Source of the DNA: Chloroflexi bacterium RBG_16_57_11
GTDB taxonomy: Bacteria > Chloroflexota > Anaerolineae > Anaerolineales > UBA4823
NCBI GenBank assembly: GCA_001795165.1
Contig: MGNS01000035.1
Span: 4,026 to 34,359 of the forward strand
Length of the DNA: 30,334 bases
Direction: 5' to 3'
Position 1 is the first letter of the stretch, and each line of letters starts with the position of its first letter. A program made the translations under genes and the position numbers. Positions 15,609-22,447 of the stretch are shown here, in pieces. The notes below the pieces were generated by a model. The model worked only from the letters and a program-made list of their open reading frames with translations. It had not been told where the DNA came from and searched no databases.

Positions 15609-16622
15609 ATGTACTTTCAATGGCCTGGCGCTTTGATCCTTTTGAGTTTGATACCGCTTCTGATGGCGGCCTACATCTGGAGGCGGAACCGCAGGCGGAG
15701 GTTCGCTATCCGCTTCTCCAGCCTGTCGCTGGTGCGCGCGGCAATCCCGGCGCAGTCGCGTATCCGGCGTTATCTTCCGCTGGCGCTGTTCTGTCTGGCG
15801 CTTTCCAGCCTGGTGCTCAGCCTGGCACGCCCAGTTGCGGTGACCCGCGTTCCGGAGGGCCGCGCGACGGTCATGCTGGCGCTGGATGTGTCCAGGAGCA
15901 TGCTTCAGGACGATATACCGCCCAGCCGGCTGGGAGCAGCCAAGGAGGCGGCGCTTTCGTTCATCCGTCGCCAAAAGGACACCAACCTGATCGGTATCGT
16001 TGCCTTCGCCAGCTTTGCGCAGTTGGTCCAGCCGCCCACCAGTAATATTGAGGAGCTGGAGACGGCCATCCTGTTGCTCACCGCCGGCCGTGGCACTGCC
16101 ATCGGCAGTGGGATCCTGACAGGGTTGGAGGCGATTGAGGAATTCAACCGGAATGGCGCTTCCGCTACCGAAAGCGCCGCCTCAGCCACATCGGCGCCAC
16201 GGGAAAAAGGGGATTACGAGCCGGATATTATTGTCCTGTTGAGTGACGGCGTCGCAACCACCGGTCCCCACCCGCTCGAAGCTGCCCAGGTGGCCGTCGA
16301 TCGCGGGGTGCGGGTGTATACCATCGGTTATGGCACCGAGACCGGCTCGACCATCCCGGGGAATAACTATTTTGGCGGAGGGTGGGGCTTTCGGCGTCGC
16401 GGGATTGACGAAGAGACCCTCAAGCAGATCGCCGAGATGACCGGAGGACAGTATTACACGGCTAAGAGCGCCGGAGAGCTGCAAAGGGTGTTCGATCGCC
16501 TGCCTACCTTCCTAGTCACCCGCAAAGAAACGGTCGAAATCAGCGTGCTGTTTGCCACCATCGCCGCGCTGCTGGTGTCCAGTGCGGTGCTGCTGGTGCA
16601 GCTCTGGCGGCCGTTGCCCTAG
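15609..16622 (+). CDS. VWA-domain membrane protein, BatA/BatB-like (second copy)
   Basis: A 337-residue paralogue of the previous product. Membrane segments are at about 5-24 and 54-73 and near the C-terminus (VLFATIAALLVSSAVLLVQLW). The MIDAS residues are DVSRS (93-97), TAGRGTAIGSG and LLSDGVATTG. A Gly-rich loop (NNYFGGGWGFRRRG) precedes DEETLKQIAEMTGGQYYTA, the usual end of Bat VWA domains. GGAGG precedes the ATG. It is the last gene of the operon; a perfect 7-bp hairpin with a 3-nt loop (16622-16638) overlaps the stop but has no U-tract. Confidence 0.9.
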   Translation: MYFQWPGALILLSLIPLLMAAYIWRRNRRRRFAIRFSSLSLVRAAIPAQSRIRRYLPLALFCLALSSLVLSLARPVAVTRVPEGRATVMLALDVSRSMLQDDIPPSRLGAAKEAALSFIRRQKDTNLIGIVAFASFAQLVQPPTSNIEELETAILLLTAGRGTAIGSGILTGLEAIEEFNRNGASATESAASATSAPREKGDYEPDIIVLLSDGVATTGPHPLEAAQVAVDRGVRVYTIGYGTETGSTIPGNNYFGGGWGFRRRGIDEETLKQIAEMTGGQYYTAKSAGELQRVFDRLPTFLVTRKETVEISVLFATIAALLVSSAVLLVQLWRPLP

Positions 16623-16656
16623 ATCGAAAAATTCGATCCAAGTCGTGGTCAATACG

Positions 16657-16685
16657 TTGACAAATTAGGAGATATAATATAATAT
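16657..16685 (+). promoter_or_regulatory. Promoter of secreted paralogue A
   Basis: A consensus TTGACA (16657-16662) precedes an AT-rich run. TATAAT at 16678 gives a 15-bp spacer, or TAATAT at 16680 a 17-bp spacer. The paralogue's promoter has the same geometry. Confidence 0.75.
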
Positions 16686-16691
16686 AGACCT

Positions 16692-16941
16692 ATTATAGGC
16701 ACTAATTAATTAGGGAGGTGAAGTAGCGCTGGATAAACCATCAACCCCTTGAATCTAAATTCTTAATTTCGGCTGTCTGCATTTCGACAGCGAAAAACAC
16801 CTGGTATCGTAGGGCTTCGATTCGTCGCTTGTATGGTAGGGTTACGTCCAGGAGAAGCAGAATTGTATCTGACGTTTATTATTAAGCCTGAGGTTCGACT
16901 AATTGATTTTTTGGGATCATCTCTCAGAAGGGAGAAATAGA
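16692..16941 (+). promoter_or_regulatory. Long 5' leader of paralogue A with conserved RNA-like islands
   Basis: About 250 nt of untranslated leader fill the gap before the gene. Three islands are shared with the second leader: GGGAGGTGA-N2-TAG (16713-16726), a hairpin with stem GCTGTC/GACAGC (16772-16777 and 16786-16791), and GACAGCGAAAAAC (16786-16798) followed by a second weaker CCT/AGG hairpin and CGATtCGtCG. The first island is a near-perfect anti-16S match with no convincing ORF after it. I do not recognise a known riboswitch class. Confidence 0.6.
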
Positions 16942-18129
16942 ATGTTCAACAAGAAGTTATTCTTTATTGGCAGCCTGGCAGTCTTGTTGGTGGCGTTTTT
17001 CATCGCCGCAGGAACTGCCATGGCAACCAACCAGGTTCAATGTGGATATATGGATAACAGTATTAACTTTGGCGGCCTGACGGTGAAGAAAGATGTCTTC
17101 TGTGAGGGCAGCCGCACCTGGAATTGGACCATCACCAAATCGGCAGACCAATCCAGCCTGACCCTGTCGCTGGGTCAGTCATTCATTGTGAACTACACCG
17201 TCACCGCCAGCGCCCAGTCGACAGGCTCGTTCAATGTTGCCGGGAATATCATCGTCACCAACACCTCCGGTGTACCAAAAACTGTTGCCAGTGTGAGTGA
17301 TACTCTTGCTGATACCATAACATGCTCAACTATTCCTAATCATCTTCCAGTTGTTTTTCCAATTACTCTAGCCCCTGGCGAGTCCATCGCTTGTCAATAT
17401 TCCGGAGCTCTCGACGATGCTGCTCCATTAAATACAGCCACCGCGTTGACTACAGATGGTGTATTCTACTATGGGTATTCTGCCATCGATTGGAGCCAGG
17501 TTCCAATAACCGAGACCGACGAGTGCGCCAACCTCTCCGACACCTTCGCAGGAGCCCTAGGCACCGTCTGCACCGGCCAGCAGACCTCCTTCACCTTCAA
17601 TTATAGTCGCACGATTGGCCCGTACGCTGTCTGCGGTGACTATACGGTTGATAACACCGCCTCGTTCACCACCAATGACAGCGGCGGCACCGGCAGTAGT
17701 ACCTGGACCGTGAACGTTTACGTCCCCTGCGCGGTCGGCTGCAGCCTGACCCCCGGCTACTGGAAGACCCACTCCGCCTTCGGCCCGGCGCCGTACGACG
17801 ACACCTGGGCGCAGATCGGCGAGAACACCCCGTTCTTCCTCAGTGGTGTGTCTTACTACCAGGCGCTGTGGACTGAGCCAAATGGCAACGCCTACTGGAT
17901 CCTGGCGCATGCTTATATCGCCGCCCAATTGAACTTCCTCAATGGCGCCGATCCCAGCGCTGCCCAGGCTGCGTTCGACCAGGCGACCGCATTGTTCCAG
18001 GCCTACACACCGGCTCAAATCGGCGCTCTGAATGGCGGTTCACCTTTACGCCAGCAGTTTCTCTCTCTGGCAACAACCCTGGACAACTACAACAACGGCT
18101 TGATCGGCCCCGGGCACTGCTCCGAGTAA
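16942..18129 (+). CDS. Secreted protein with C-terminal SLTPGYWKTH domain (paralogue A)
   Basis: A 395-residue exported protein of unknown function. The signal peptide is MFNKKLFFIG onward, with cleavage near AMA-TNQ. Residues about 35-245 look like Ig-like beta-sandwich repeats (VKKDVFCEGSRTWNWTITKS, VNYTVTASAQSTGSFNVAGN, TVASVSDTLAD). The C-terminal third begins CSLTPGYWKTHSAFGPAPYD and continues as a helical region ending in GLIGPGHCSE. Several cysteines are conserved with paralogue B, fitting extracellular disulphides. There is no sortase or PEP-CTERM anchor. The frame opens 13 codons earlier, but this ATG has AGGGAGA at good spacing and starts the signal peptide. It is transcribed alone, with its own promoter and terminator. 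Surface or extracellular role inferred. Confidence 0.85.
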   Translation: MFNKKLFFIGSLAVLLVAFFIAAGTAMATNQVQCGYMDNSINFGGLTVKKDVFCEGSRTWNWTITKSADQSSLTLSLGQSFIVNYTVTASAQSTGSFNVAGNIIVTNTSGVPKTVASVSDTLADTITCSTIPNHLPVVFPITLAPGESIACQYSGALDDAAPLNTATALTTDGVFYYGYSAIDWSQVPITETDECANLSDTFAGALGTVCTGQQTSFTFNYSRTIGPYAVCGDYTVDNTASFTTNDSGGTGSSTWTVNVYVPCAVGCSLTPGYWKTHSAFGPAPYDDTWAQIGENTPFFLSGVSYYQALWTEPNGNAYWILAHAYIAAQLNFLNGADPSAAQAAFDQATALFQAYTPAQIGALNGGSPLRQQFLSLATTLDNYNNGLIGPGHCSE

Positions 18130-18151
18130 GATACCTGTCCGATCACTCTAT

Positions 18152-18189
18152 TAAGCGATGGGCCATACTGGTCCATCGCTTATTTTTTT
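18152..18189 (+). terminator. Rho-independent terminator of paralogue A
   Basis: A 10-bp stem TAAGCGATGG with CCATCGCTTA, followed by seven T residues. The AGCGATGG core recurs in the terminator of paralogue B. Confidence 0.92.
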
Positions 18190-18355
18190 ATCCTGCCGAG
18201 GTTGACTCGGTGGCTCCGCCGTAACCGGCCTGGGAAATCCAGGTTAATGTGGAAAGATTCTCCTCGAGCGGGATATCAAGCAGAGGTTCTGGGAGATTCT
18301 GTGGCGGAGTCGTGATTATAGAATAACGGCGAAAAAATACGGGTTAAACACCCTA
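18190..18355. other. Intergenic stretch with a possible decayed minus-strand coding fragment
   Basis: Between the terminator of A and the promoter of B, one minus-strand frame is open for 51 codons (stop at 18188-18190) and reads like a protein C-terminus (ITTPPQNLPEPLLDIPLEEN). It has no start codon with a ribosome-binding site. It may be the tail of a lost gene. Otherwise nothing is recognisable here. Confidence 0.3.
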
Positions 18356-18384
18356 TTGACAATTCTAGATAATTGGTATACTAT
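18356..18384 (+). promoter_or_regulatory. Promoter of secreted paralogue B
   Basis: TTGACA (18356-18361) with TATACT at 18377 (15-bp spacer) or TACTAT at 18379 (17-bp). The arrangement matches the promoter of paralogue A. Confidence 0.75.
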
Positions 18385-18390
18385 CGATTT

Positions 18391-18645
18391 GATAATTGGT
18401 CCTATTGAATTGGGGAGGTGATATAGACCTATAAAAATCCTCATTGCATATACACATATCAATTGTTATGTCTGTCTCAGTTAGACAGCGAAAAACCCTT
18501 GTTTGTGTGGGGGAGTCGATCCGCCGGACGGCGGATACGATCAAAATCATTGAAAGATGAATGTGGATACCGTTCGAAAATAGTCTTTGGATTTATTTGT
18601 TCTAATATTTGATTTTAAGAGATCATCGTTCAAAAGGAGCATACA
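18391..18645 (+). promoter_or_regulatory. Long 5' leader of paralogue B with conserved RNA-like islands
   Basis: This leader keeps the islands of leader A at the same spacing: GGGAGGTGA-N2-TAG (18413-18426), stem CTGTCT/AGACAG (18472-18477 and 18483-18488), and GACAGCGAAAAAC (18484-18496). The Shine-Dalgarno-like island to hairpin distance is 59 nt, against 60 in A. A further perfect stem, ATCCGCC/GGCGGAT with a GGAC loop, follows. Sequence between islands is unrelated by eye. Confidence 0.6.
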
Positions 18646-19815
18646 ATGTTCAACAAGAAGTTATTCCTTTTTGGTGCTATGGCTGTTTTGCTGGTGGCGC
18701 TGTTCGTCGCCGCAAGTACCGTCATGGCAACACCAATGCCATTTTGCGGCCAGTCATCGCAAACCCCGTTAGGACCCCTGACAGTAAAAAAGGATGTTTT
18801 TTGCCAGGGTAGCCGCACATGGAATTGGACCATTGTTAAGTCGGCCGATCAATCCAGCCTGACTCTGTCACCCGGCCAGACGTCAAACCCTGTCAACTAC
18901 ACTGTCACGGCCAGCGCTCAGGCGACAGGTTTCTACGAAGTTGCCGGCAATATCACTGTTGTTAACACCACGACTGAGCCGATTACGGTTGCCAGCGTAA
19001 GCGATAACCTGGCTGATAATATTTCATGCCCTGTAGAATTTCCTTTCGTGCTATTGCCTGGACACTTATTTAATTGTACCTATACCGGCTCCCTCGATAG
19101 CGCCGCGCCCGAAAATACAGCCACTGCGGTGGATGCCAATGGGGTTTCGTACTCCCGCACCGCCCCGATCAACTGGACGGCCGGTCTTACCGAGACCGAC
19201 GAGTGCGCCAACATCTCCGACACCTTCGCAGGAGCCCTCGGTACCGTCTGCGCCGGCCAGCAAACCTCCTTCAATTTCAATTATAGCCGTACGATTGGCC
19301 CGTACGCCGTCTGCGGTGACTATACGGTAGACAACATCGCTTCGTTCACCACCATTGACACCGGCGCCACCGGCAGTAGTTCCTGGAAGGTGAACGTCAA
19401 CGTCCCCTGCGCAGGCGGCTGCAGCCTGACCCCGGGTTATTGGAAGACCCACTCGGAGTTTGGTCCGGCGCCTTACGATGACACTTGGGAGCTCTTGGCC
19501 AATGGTGCGAGCACACCATTCTTCCTGAGCGGTCAGACCTACTATAATGTGCTGTGGACTTCTCCCAATGGCAATGCTTACTTCATTCTTGCCCATGCCT
19601 ATATCGCCGCCCAATTGAACTTCCTCAATGGCGCTGATCCCAGCGCTGCCCAGACTGCGTTCGACCAGGCGACCGCATTGTTCCAGGCCTACACACCGGC
19701 TCAAATTGGCGCTTTGAGAGGCAATGATCCCTTACGCCAGCTATTTGTTTATCTGGCGGGTATCCTGGATAACTACAACAACGGCCTGATCGGCCCCGGG
19801 CACTGCTCAGAGTAA
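18646..19815 (+). CDS. Secreted protein with C-terminal SLTPGYWKTH domain (paralogue B)
   Basis: A 389-residue paralogue of the preceding gene product, function unknown. The signal peptide starts MFNKKLFLFG, with cleavage near VMA-TPM. The same Ig-like N-terminal part (VKKDVFCQGSRTWNWTIVKS, VNYTVTASAQATGFYEVAGN) and C-terminal domain (CSLTPGYWKTHSEFGPAPYD to GPGHCSE) are present. Identity to A is patchy: blocks such as TETDECANxSDTFAGALGTVC and HAYIAAQLNFLNGADPSAAQ are nearly identical also at DNA level, while the middle of each domain is diverged. The ATG has AGGAG eight bases upstream. It has its own promoter, leader and terminator. No membrane anchor is seen. Confidence 0.85.
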   Translation: MFNKKLFLFGAMAVLLVALFVAASTVMATPMPFCGQSSQTPLGPLTVKKDVFCQGSRTWNWTIVKSADQSSLTLSPGQTSNPVNYTVTASAQATGFYEVAGNITVVNTTTEPITVASVSDNLADNISCPVEFPFVLLPGHLFNCTYTGSLDSAAPENTATAVDANGVSYSRTAPINWTAGLTETDECANISDTFAGALGTVCAGQQTSFNFNYSRTIGPYAVCGDYTVDNIASFTTIDTGATGSSSWKVNVNVPCAGGCSLTPGYWKTHSEFGPAPYDDTWELLANGASTPFFLSGQTYYNVLWTSPNGNAYFILAHAYIAAQLNFLNGADPSAAQTAFDQATALFQAYTPAQIGALRGNDPLRQLFVYLAGILDNYNNGLIGPGHCSE

Positions 19816-19849
19816 GTCGTTGCCTGTGGTGTCTGAAAAGCAGTAGAAT

Positions 19850-19889
19850 AATGAGCGATGGGCGGTCACCAGCCCATCGCTCATTTTGT
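19850..19889 (+). terminator. Rho-independent terminator of paralogue B
   Basis: A perfect 14-bp stem (19850-19863 with 19872-19885) with an 8-nt loop, followed by tttgtttg. It shares the AGCGATGG/CCATCGCT core with the terminator of A. Confidence 0.92.
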
Positions 19890-19894
19890 TTGTT

Positions 19895-20086
19895 CCGGGT
19901 CGAAGTCGCTTGGTTCAAGCAGTCACTCAGGAAGCCAGGGAGAGGGGCTGCTACCACCTGTCGCTGCTCAATGGTAAGCAGCGCGAGTCTTACCGGCGCA
20001 AATTCTATGAAAAGCAGGGCTGGGAAAGCCGACCATCTATGGTAGACTTTGTCTACTTTATCCCAGAAGGCGAGGAGTCGCCATGA
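19895..20086 (+). pseudogene. GNAT acetyltransferase C-terminal remnant
   Basis: The frame begins about ten bases after the terminator stem and encodes the acetyl-CoA-binding and C-terminal part of a GNAT protein: RLVQAVTQEARERGCYHLSL, LNGKQRESYRRKFYEKQGW, VDFVYFIPEGEESP. The N-terminal half and any start codon with a ribosome-binding site are absent. Its TGA overlaps the ATG of the next gene (ATGA), so the intact ancestor was probably translationally coupled to it. The breakpoint next to paralogue B suggests arrival of the A/B cassette, or a deletion, cut the gene. Confidence 0.7.
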
Positions 20087-20559
20087 CCAAGCTACCAGAA
20101 TTCGACCTGACTGCCGCTCATCGCTACTTTTCGGCGGAGTGTTTCAACCGTGCCTGGGACCTGATCGAGAAGCTCGGGCGCACACCCGATGAAGATGAAG
20201 AAATGCTGCGCCTCAGCCTGGCTTCTACCTGGCATTGGACGCAGCGCCAGGATTGCACACCCAGCAATCTCTCAGTGGGCTACTGGCAGATTGCTCGTAT
20301 CTACACCTTGTTGGGGCAGGTGGAAAATGCCCGGCGCTATGGCGCGCTGTGCCTGAAAGCCGCCCAGGAAGGAGGGGCGGAGCCGTTTACCCTGGGTTAC
20401 GCCTATGAGGCGCTGGCACGGGTGGAGATGGTCGCTGGCGAGCGGGCCCGGATGGAGGTCTACCTGGAGCAGGCGCAGCGCATTTGTGAAAACTTGACCG
20501 ATGAAGAAGACCGCCAGCAGCTAATGAAGGATTTAGAAACAATCAAGCTGGGGTCATAA
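20083..20559 (+). CDS. Small TPR-like conserved protein
   Basis: A 158-residue all-helical protein resembling tetratricopeptide-type repeats: AHRYFSAECFNRAWDLIEKL, NLSVGYWQIARIYTLLGQVE, NARRYGALCLKAAQ and LGYAYEALARVEMVAGERAR. The run ATWHWTQRQ-like STWHWTQRQD is a notable conserved-looking segment. There is no signal peptide. The ATG overlaps the stop of the acetyltransferase remnant, so its original expression depended on that gene; no separate promoter is obvious. It probably mediates protein contacts, partner unknown. Confidence 0.75.
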   Translation: MTKLPEFDLTAAHRYFSAECFNRAWDLIEKLGRTPDEDEEMLRLSLASTWHWTQRQDCTPSNLSVGYWQIARIYTLLGQVENARRYGALCLKAAQEGGAEPFTLGYAYEALARVEMVAGERARMEVYLEQAQRICENLTDEEDRQQLMKDLETIKLGS

Positions 20560-20602
20560 AAAACTGCGGCATGAGTCGCGTCTTCAAGGAAGTCAGTGCC
20601 GA

Positions 20603-21103
20603 TTACTTACGCCGCTTATTCAAAAAATCGTCGATCTGCAGCAGGTGTCGGGCTTCGTCTTTACGCTCGGCTTCCAGCAGGCGTCCGATGATCACACGGT
20701 AACTACCCTTGCGCACACCGTGGTCAGCGAATAAATCCCGGGCGGGTAGCGCTTCGAGTTCGTCCAGCAGCGCCAGATGTGTCTGCGAAACGAACCTCAG
20801 CATTTCGGTCAATGAATCCACCCGGTACTGGCTGACCAACCTGGCGTTGTACTCCGCCCAATCCTTGCCCTGGTGGGCGTAGAAGGATGGCAGGGCGCCA
20901 GCCAGGATTTCCCGGGCGGCCTGCCGGTTGGCGACATCCCAGCCCGCCAGGTGCGCCAGCAGATCCAGCAACGACCAGACACCGACAAAAGGGATCGCTT
21001 CCTCGCCCGGGCGGAACTCTCGCGCGGCTGTAAGGATTTCACCGCGCACCTGGCGCAGGCCGTCCAATAGCTCCGATTTTTTCTCAGCAAGTGAAATCTT
21101 CAT
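20603..21103 (-). CDS. DinB/ClbS-like four-helix-bundle protein
   Basis: A 166-residue protein of the DinB-like superfamily of four-helix bundles that often bind a divalent metal through three histidine-type ligands. The first ligand region WSLLDLLAHLAGWD carries His51; the C-terminal ERKDEARHLLQIDDFL carries His153; His109 and His128 are further candidates. The N-terminus KKSELLDGLRQVRGEIL matches DUF1706/ClbS-type members. The ATG is preceded by AGGGA. It converges with the TPR-like gene across a 43-bp gap. Activity (thiol transfer, hydrolase or none) cannot be told from sequence. Confidence 0.75.
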   Translation of the reverse strand: MKISLAEKKSELLDGLRQVRGEILTAAREFRPGEEAIPFVGVWSLLDLLAHLAGWDVANRQAAREILAGALPSFYAHQGKDWAEYNARLVSQYRVDSLTEMLRFVSQTHLALLDELEALPARDLFADHGVRKGSYRVIIGRLLEAERKDEARHLLQIDDFLNKRRK

Positions 21104-21216
21104 TATTTATCCCTGGTCGTTCTCAAAAAAAACACAAGTAAAAACCAGGCCGACCGCGGGTGCCAATTATTGTAGCATAACAACCTCAACCCGCTGTTTT
21201 GACCTGCTTCATCAGT

Positions 21217-21222
21217 TATAAT
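21217..21222 (+). promoter_or_regulatory. -10 box of the FHA operon, implying a nearly leaderless transcript
   Basis: A perfect TATAAT 10 bp before the TTG at 21233. The expected transcript start (about 21229) is only a few bases before the start codon, and no Shine-Dalgarno exists. A TTGACC lies 12 bp upstream, too close for a standard -35. Confidence 0.45.
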
Positions 21223-21232
21223 AACACCCGAA

Positions 21233-21991
21233 TTGGCCGATCTGAAAGCTGCTCTTACACATCTCGAGACACGCCTGTCCTCGATTGTCGAGGGGAGCGC
21301 AGCGCGCATCTTCCCGCGCGGCAGGATGCCGCGAGGTTTGACCCACAGCCTGGTGGAAGCCATGCGAAGCGGCGTTCGCCCTGGGGTCGATGGCGTACCC
21401 GTGGCTCCGAACCTGTATGTGTTCTATATCCATCCCGACCAGGTGGACGACATCCTGTCAACCCCGGAATTTCTGGACGAGCTGGTGGGATTGCTGCGCC
21501 AGGCCAGTCTCGAAGCCGGGCTGCGCTTATCCGGGCCGCTTTCTTTACGCGTCGAGCCTGGGTGGGATTTGGCTCCAGGTGAGACCCTGGTGACAGCAAC
21601 CGACAGCCTGCAAGACCTCTCGCCTACCTCCGGGTTGGCGTTCTACCCGGATGCGCCATCCCCGGTGGCGCCGTTGGCAGCGTTTCTGATCGTCGATGGC
21701 GTGCGCCTCTTCCCGCTGGAGGCTGCGGTGGTCAATATCGGCCGCCGAGAGGACAACCAGCTGGTGATCGACGATCCCCGCGTCTCGCGACTACACGCTC
21801 AATTGAGAATCGTGCGCGGCCGATTTGTCATTTTTGACCTGGACTCAACCGGCGGAACCTTCGTCAATGGTCTACGCATCCACCAGCATACGCTGCGAGT
21901 AGGAGATGTGATTTCCCTGGCGGGTGTGCCGCTGGTCTTCGGTCAAGAGATCCCTGAGCCTGGAGATACGCAGGAAGTACCTGCAGAGTAA
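21233..21991 (+). CDS. FhaA-like protein: DUF3662 plus FHA domain
   Basis: A 252-residue phosphothreonine-binding protein. Residues 1 to about 130 resemble the FhaA N-terminal domain (LETRLSSIVEGSAARIFPRG, LYVFYIHPDQVDDI). The FHA domain occupies about 150-245, with VVNIGRREDNQLVIDD, VSRLHAQL and DLDSTGGTFVNGLRI, the arginine, serine and asparagine motif residues. In Actinobacteria FhaA binds phosphorylated cell-wall regulators. The TTG start is chosen because the family N-terminus begins there and no ATG precedes it; the next ATG (21329) would cut the first helix. The frame is closed upstream at 21200. First gene of the FHA-FtsW cluster. Confidence 0.85.
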   Translation: MADLKAALTHLETRLSSIVEGSAARIFPRGRMPRGLTHSLVEAMRSGVRPGVDGVPVAPNLYVFYIHPDQVDDILSTPEFLDELVGLLRQASLEAGLRLSGPLSLRVEPGWDLAPGETLVTATDSLQDLSPTSGLAFYPDAPSPVAPLAAFLIVDGVRLFPLEAAVVNIGRREDNQLVIDDPRVSRLHAQLRIVRGRFVIFDLDSTGGTFVNGLRIHQHTLRVGDVISLAGVPLVFGQEIPEPGDTQEVPAE

Positions 21992-21994
21992 TCG

Positions 21995-22429
21995 ATGAGC
22001 GGCCCGATTCTACTCGCTGTACGGATTGCGATCGCGGTGGCATTATACGCTTTTCTCGGCTGGGGGTTGTGGTTACTTTGGCGTGATCTTCGTCGCCAGA
22101 GCCGCCTGCTGAGCGCGGCGGTCAACCCAGCTCTCGTGATGGCCCGTCAGGGGAGCGATCCGTTGGCGATGTATCGCTTCACCTCGCCTGAGGTGACCAT
22201 CGGTCGAGACACCACCTGCGAATGCCGCTTGAATGATCCCATCATCTCTGCTCGCCATGCGCGCCTGTCCTTTCACCACGCTCAGTGGTGGATCGAAGAC
22301 CTGCATTCTCGCAACGGCACTTTTTTGAATGATGAGCCGGTGCGCAGCCAGGTGGTGGTTGCCTCAGGTGATAGCCTGCGCTGTGGCACGCTAGTATTCC
22401 TGATAAGCATCGTGGAGGAAGAAACGTGA
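21995..22429 (+). CDS. FhaB-like membrane-anchored FHA protein
   Basis: A 144-residue protein with one N-terminal membrane helix (about 5-28, LLAVRIAIAVALYAFLGWGL), a short basic linker (WRDLRRQSR), and a C-terminal FHA domain: VTIGRDTTCECRLNDPIISA, RHARLSF and DLHSRNGTFLNDEPV. The layout equals actinobacterial FhaB/FipA, a substrate of PknA/PknB kinases. The phosphoacceptor threonine region upstream of the FHA fold is not evident. It starts three bases after the fhaA-like stop, so the two are co-translated. Confidence 0.87.
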   Translation: MSGPILLAVRIAIAVALYAFLGWGLWLLWRDLRRQSRLLSAAVNPALVMARQGSDPLAMYRFTSPEVTIGRDTTCECRLNDPIISARHARLSFHHAQWWIEDLHSRNGTFLNDEPVRSQVVVASGDSLRCGTLVFLISIVEEET

Positions 22430-22447
22430 CCTAGAAAGGACAAGGCC

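Noticed and set aside
16713..16726. Two-codon upstream ORF (GTG-xxx-TAG) in both leaders
   Set aside because: The GTG lies inside the Shine-Dalgarno-like run itself, so it has no proper ribosome-binding spacing; the conservation is better explained by the 16S-complementary or structural element.
16772..16820. Cyclic-di-GMP (GEMM-I) riboswitch suggested by GACAGCGAAAAACxC
   Set aside because: The expected GACGCAAAGCC receptor element and tetraloop-receptor arrangement are not present downstream in either leader.
18188..18343. Minus-strand 51-codon open frame between the paralogues, reading like a protein C-terminus
   Set aside because: Too short, no start or ribosome-binding site, and its stop overlaps the terminator tract; kept only as a possible remnant.
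11349..20086. The two GNAT remnants (11.4 kb and 20.0 kb) as halves of one split gene
   Set aside because: Both encode a C-terminal part, of different subfamilies and on opposite strands, so they cannot be complementary halves.
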